NCBI GenBank assembly: GCA_022749755.1
Contig: CM040450.1
Location: 13,786,913-13,850,912, forward strand
Direction of reading: 5' to 3'
DNA: 64,000 nucleotides
DNA from: Azadirachta indica
Taxonomy: Eukaryota > Streptophyta > Magnoliopsida > Sapindales > Meliaceae
Shown: positions 60,603 through 64,000 of the stretch, piece after piece
Position numbering within the stretch: the stretch's first letter is position 1
How the letters are laid out: each line of letters opens with the position of its first letter
The notes under the pieces: generated by a model
What the model saw: the letters and a program-made list of their open reading frames with translations, nothing else
Database searches by the model: none
Told to the model about the DNA's origin: nothing
Program-made: the position numbers and the translations under genes

Positions 60603-63600
60603 TAGATAACCATATAAATATGCCTAAAATCTTGAATTTTCCTGAAAACCAGCAGCAGCCCAAAACCTTTCAATCATGTAATCCGAAACCATTTTTTCTC
60701 TCAGTTTTTGTAATCTTCTTCTTCATTAATTTTCATTATATTATACAGAGAAGACTTTATTGAGACATCAAAGATCATTTGTTTTTGTTTTTTGTTTTTT
60801 GTTTTCTTTGTTTCTGTGTTTGAAAGGGTTTACCATTTATCTGATGCCAGTACTTGTTGAAATGACAACACTTGTTAGCACATTCAATAGATTTGTATTA
60901 CAATTTATTTTGATTTTGTTTCCCATGAAAGGACAAATATGCATCAGCTTGAGCATACATGATAATTTTAGATTTGTGGGATCTGAAAATTTTTAATTCT
61001 TCATTTTACATTTACAATATAATATGCTTATTCTATTAATTTGATTTTTACAAGTATTTCACTCTTATAAATTTATGGGTAAAACTCATTTTTTTCAAAG
61101 GGAAATAATTGAAAATAATCATTTTTTATGTTGACAATTTAGTTTTAATCACATAATAAAAATTTATTCAAAATTGACTAATCTCACACTATTTGAATCA
61201 AAATATACTCTTATGACCAAAATTAACAAATGTTTAAATGAACTTGAAAGTTACTTTTAAGTTGCTACAGTATAATCAATTTAAAAGTTACTTTTGACTT
61301 GCTACGGAATTAAATGTGACCAATAAGTCGGTATGGTACATCAAAATTAAGCTCGTGTGGGCTCTCAGGTTAAACCGGCATGGTAGGTATAATAAAATAA
61401 ATAAATAACTCAACTTACAATATTGTTATTGTGCATGCCGTGATTGTCCGGCCCATTAAGAAACAACCCAAGCATGACCCATAAGCGAGTTGTACAATGT
61501 CTGTAAACAGTACTCATAAATAGTGAATAATTATATTATATATAGTGAATAATAATTAATTTTACTATTTATGGCTAAAAAATAGTCTATAGGCTTTTTT
61601 TTGTTAGCTCAGCATAATACGATGACTGTTTATGATACATGGCACGTTTATTGACTTTTTTTTTTCTCGACCCAATTTATGAACAATATGATGTTGGGTC
61701 ACACTATTTACAGGTTGGGCCATGTCATGCTTAGGCTGATTTGCCCATTTTGTCACCTCTATATACAATAATCAACTTGAAAATTACTACAATGAACTTT
61801 TGAAAATTTTGATTATTAGAGTATTTTTGTCCAAAAAAGAGACTAGTCAATTTTTAATAATTTTTATTATGTAATCAAAATTAAAATGTTAATGTAAAAC
61901 TGGTCATTTTTATTTTTAAAAATTGTTTGCTTTCATACTCAATATATTATGTTCTATTGTTGACAAATTCAATTCGATACAATGATTTGCTTTTTACAAA
62001 ATATTTGAAGTTGATTTATTAAAAAAAAGAGTTTATTGGATATAATCTTTAAAATGAAGTTTTTACAAGTAGTGTTTTAATAAAAAAAATATTAATTGTT
62101 AAAAAATAAATTCTGATAAGTAATGGATTTTGATGGATATTACCTTTATATTTTAAAAATATTTGAAAAATGTTTTCCTATAAATTAAATAATTCATTCT
62201 CTTATCGCAAAATTGAAACTTTTTAGATATGCCAATAAAATTTTAGATTACTTTTATGCGTACAAATTCATTAATATAAATTATTACAACAGTATTACAC
62301 TATAATATTGTTGTTATATGTCTTACATTTTAAAAAAAAAAAAATAGATTATAAGAAACATATAACATTAATATAAACGATAGTTTGTACAAATATAATT
62401 TATATAGAAAAATTTTATATCTAGTATTATTAAAAAATTTAAAACAAGGTTTAAGCGATTTTCCCCTTTACATTAAGAAGAGATTTGGTTAGCATTTTTT
62501 ATAAATATTTAAAAGAAGAAAAACAAAATGAGATCTTTCTAGGGAATATGATTGGTGGCAATGATGTAATTTGGACAAAACAATATTATAATGTGATTTG
62601 AAAATTTTCATTTGGTTGAAGAAGATCTCATCTTTCAACAAAATGACAACATCATACTTCTATCACCACATCATATAGAAGTCATCCCCATAAACTAAAA
62701 ATAATTAAAAAAATACCAATAACAATCAAGTCCCCAAAATTTTTTTATTTTATTAATAATTAAATTTTATTTATTTATTTATATCGCATAAATTTATTTC
62801 TATTTAAATGAAGCAAAAATTACTCTTACAATATTAATTTTTGATCCCCACAAGATTTCATATTTAACACTAAAAATATTTCTGCTATTTTGATATGAAT
62901 ATGAAAACTTATTCAATATAAATGAAAAAATTGTATCTTATTGGTGAAAATCTAAAATTTCAAGGACTTAGATAATATTATCCTAAAATAAAATAATTTT
63001 AGTAATTATATCAACTCAATATAAAAAAAAAGTAATTATATAAATGTACTACAACTTATATTTCTCATATCTTCCTAAAAATTTTATTTATTTAAAAAAT
63101 GAGTATAAATAGTCTAAATTATAATTAGATTTGAAATAAAAATGATACAAAAAAGTCACAAAATAAAAACGGATGATTTAACATGAATAAATGATTTATA
63201 ATAAAATTTAACACACAATTTATAATGGAATATTAACTGTAATACCGTAAGTAAATACATAAAATAAAAATTAAATGAGAAATTGTTATCGTATTGCATT
63301 GAAAAGGTCCTTTTTAATTTAAAATATAAAATTTTATAATTTTAATTACAATTTAAAACATTCAATACTTGACTCGTTATTCCAATTGTACTAAAATTTA
63401 TATTCTAGATCACAATTTCTATAATACAAAATATTAAAAAAAACATGTATTTATAATAATAATAATAATAATATATGTCGCTTTGTGTGATAACCAAATC
63501 TAAATTATACAAAAATATAACTAAAAATCTCCAATTTTATGTTATAAATCTTTATCTAAAGATTGGTGGGTGGCAAAAATATTACTATTAATAACATAAA

Positions 63601-63930
63601 CTAATATATCACCAACAATAAAATAAAAATGAAAAGGGAATTTTTAACAGTAATCAAGTTTTAAATACATATTTTTTTTTAAATAACTACTATTTAAAAT
63701 ATGTTTTAAAAATAACTAATTCGAATTTTATTAGATCAAATATTCTTAAAAAAATTTTAAAAAATGATTAATATACACTTTTAAGTAAGGTATTTTAATT
63801 TAAAAAAAATTTGAGTTAATTATTTTTTAAATAAATTTTTAACAATAATTATTTATGAAAATTCAGTCTAAGGCTTTTTCATTTTTATTAAATTTTCAAA
63901 TGAAAAATAGCTTTTACTATGAGCTTGTGG
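60603..63930. other. AT-rich intergenic DNA
   Basis: Kinase 3' UTR, a degraded hAT-like segment (listed separately), then about 2 kb of very AT-rich DNA with no coding signal. Confidence 0.6.
61320..61765. mobile_element. Degraded hAT-like repeat
   Basis: The segment contains GTCCGGCCCATTAAG, then ACCCAAGCATGACCCATAAG, TTGGGTCACACTATTTACAG and, at its right end, GGGCCATGTCATGC with TTTGCCCATTTTGTCACCTC. These GGCCCAT / GACACCTCT-like phrases recur at the ends of common plant hAT-derived non-autonomous elements as I remember them. No target-site duplication, no clear left end and no transposase are visible. Confidence 0.35.
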
Positions 63931-64000
63931 CCAAATATGTACAACAACGGAGAGCAGCCACCCATGTGAGAGAGAGAGAGATAAGGACACGTGGGATGAC
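63931..64000. promoter_or_regulatory. Possible promoter of a gene beyond the right edge
   Basis: The composition turns GC-richer in the last 70 bases, with a GA tract at 63968-63981 and a G-box CACGTG at 63988-63993. These features suggest promoter DNA, but the gene is outside the window. Confidence 0.35.

Overview
This window reads as nuclear DNA of a flowering plant, most likely a eudicot. The protein-coding islands are split by GT-AG introns and match plant-specific families: class III peroxidase, HD-Zip II, TRICHOME BIREFRINGENCE-like, WRC, WCRKC thioredoxin, SINAT and Pti1-like kinase. They lie in very AT-rich intergenic DNA full of poly(A)/(T) tracts and simple repeats. The genus cannot be fixed from the sequence alone; a rosid such as Citrus is only a guess.

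Layout, left to right. 1-1117: the last exon of a class III peroxidase (+), whose earlier exons lie outside the window. 3.85-5.73 kb: a MUSE1/2-type RING E3 ligase (+) with a uORF in its leader. 5.8-15.6 kb: a long gene-poor stretch. 15.6-17.2 kb: a four-exon HD-Zip II gene like HAT14 (+). 21.0-23.8 kb: a five-exon TBR/TBL putative polysaccharide O-acetyltransferase (-) carrying a coding minisatellite. 23.9-32.2 kb: AT-rich DNA with two unexplained GC-richer islands. 32.7-33.6 kb: a small WRC-domain protein (+). 35.0-36.4 kb: a five-exon WCRKC thioredoxin (+). About 37.0 kb: tRNA-Ser(GCU). 38.9-40.2 kb: an Aha1-type Hsp90 co-chaperone (-). 41.9-44.5 kb: a six-exon AAG/MPG-type 3-methyladenine DNA glycosylase (+). 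45.7-48.4 kb: gamma-tubulin complex component 3 (-). 48.4-54.6 kb: AT-rich DNA and the SINAT promoter/leader. 54.7-56.2 kb: a SINAT E3 ligase (+). 58.4-60.6 kb: a MARIS-like Pti1 kinase (+) with an apparent one-base frameshift. 60.6-64 kb: AT-rich DNA with transposon remnants.

These are independent housekeeping and developmental genes, not an operon or a dedicated system. What links them is gene order. From memory, their Arabidopsis counterparts sit in three short runs: At5g06680-06720 (SPC98, WCRKC1, TBR, HAT14, PRX53), At3g12040-12050 (MPG, Aha1) and At2g41970-42030 / At3g58030-58040 (MRI, SINAT, MUSE). The window therefore looks like one ancestral block that was duplicated and fractionated in Arabidopsis.

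I found no prokaryotic element, CRISPR array, virus-like gene or complete autonomous transposon. I do not see an obviously new biological system. The best leads are the kinase frameshift, the 15-residue sequon-bearing repeat in the TBR-like protein, the GC-rich islands near 26.1 and 28.0 kb, and a MITE with an 8-bp target-site duplication. Exon borders were set by hand from GT/AG dinucleotides and reading phase; no database search was run.
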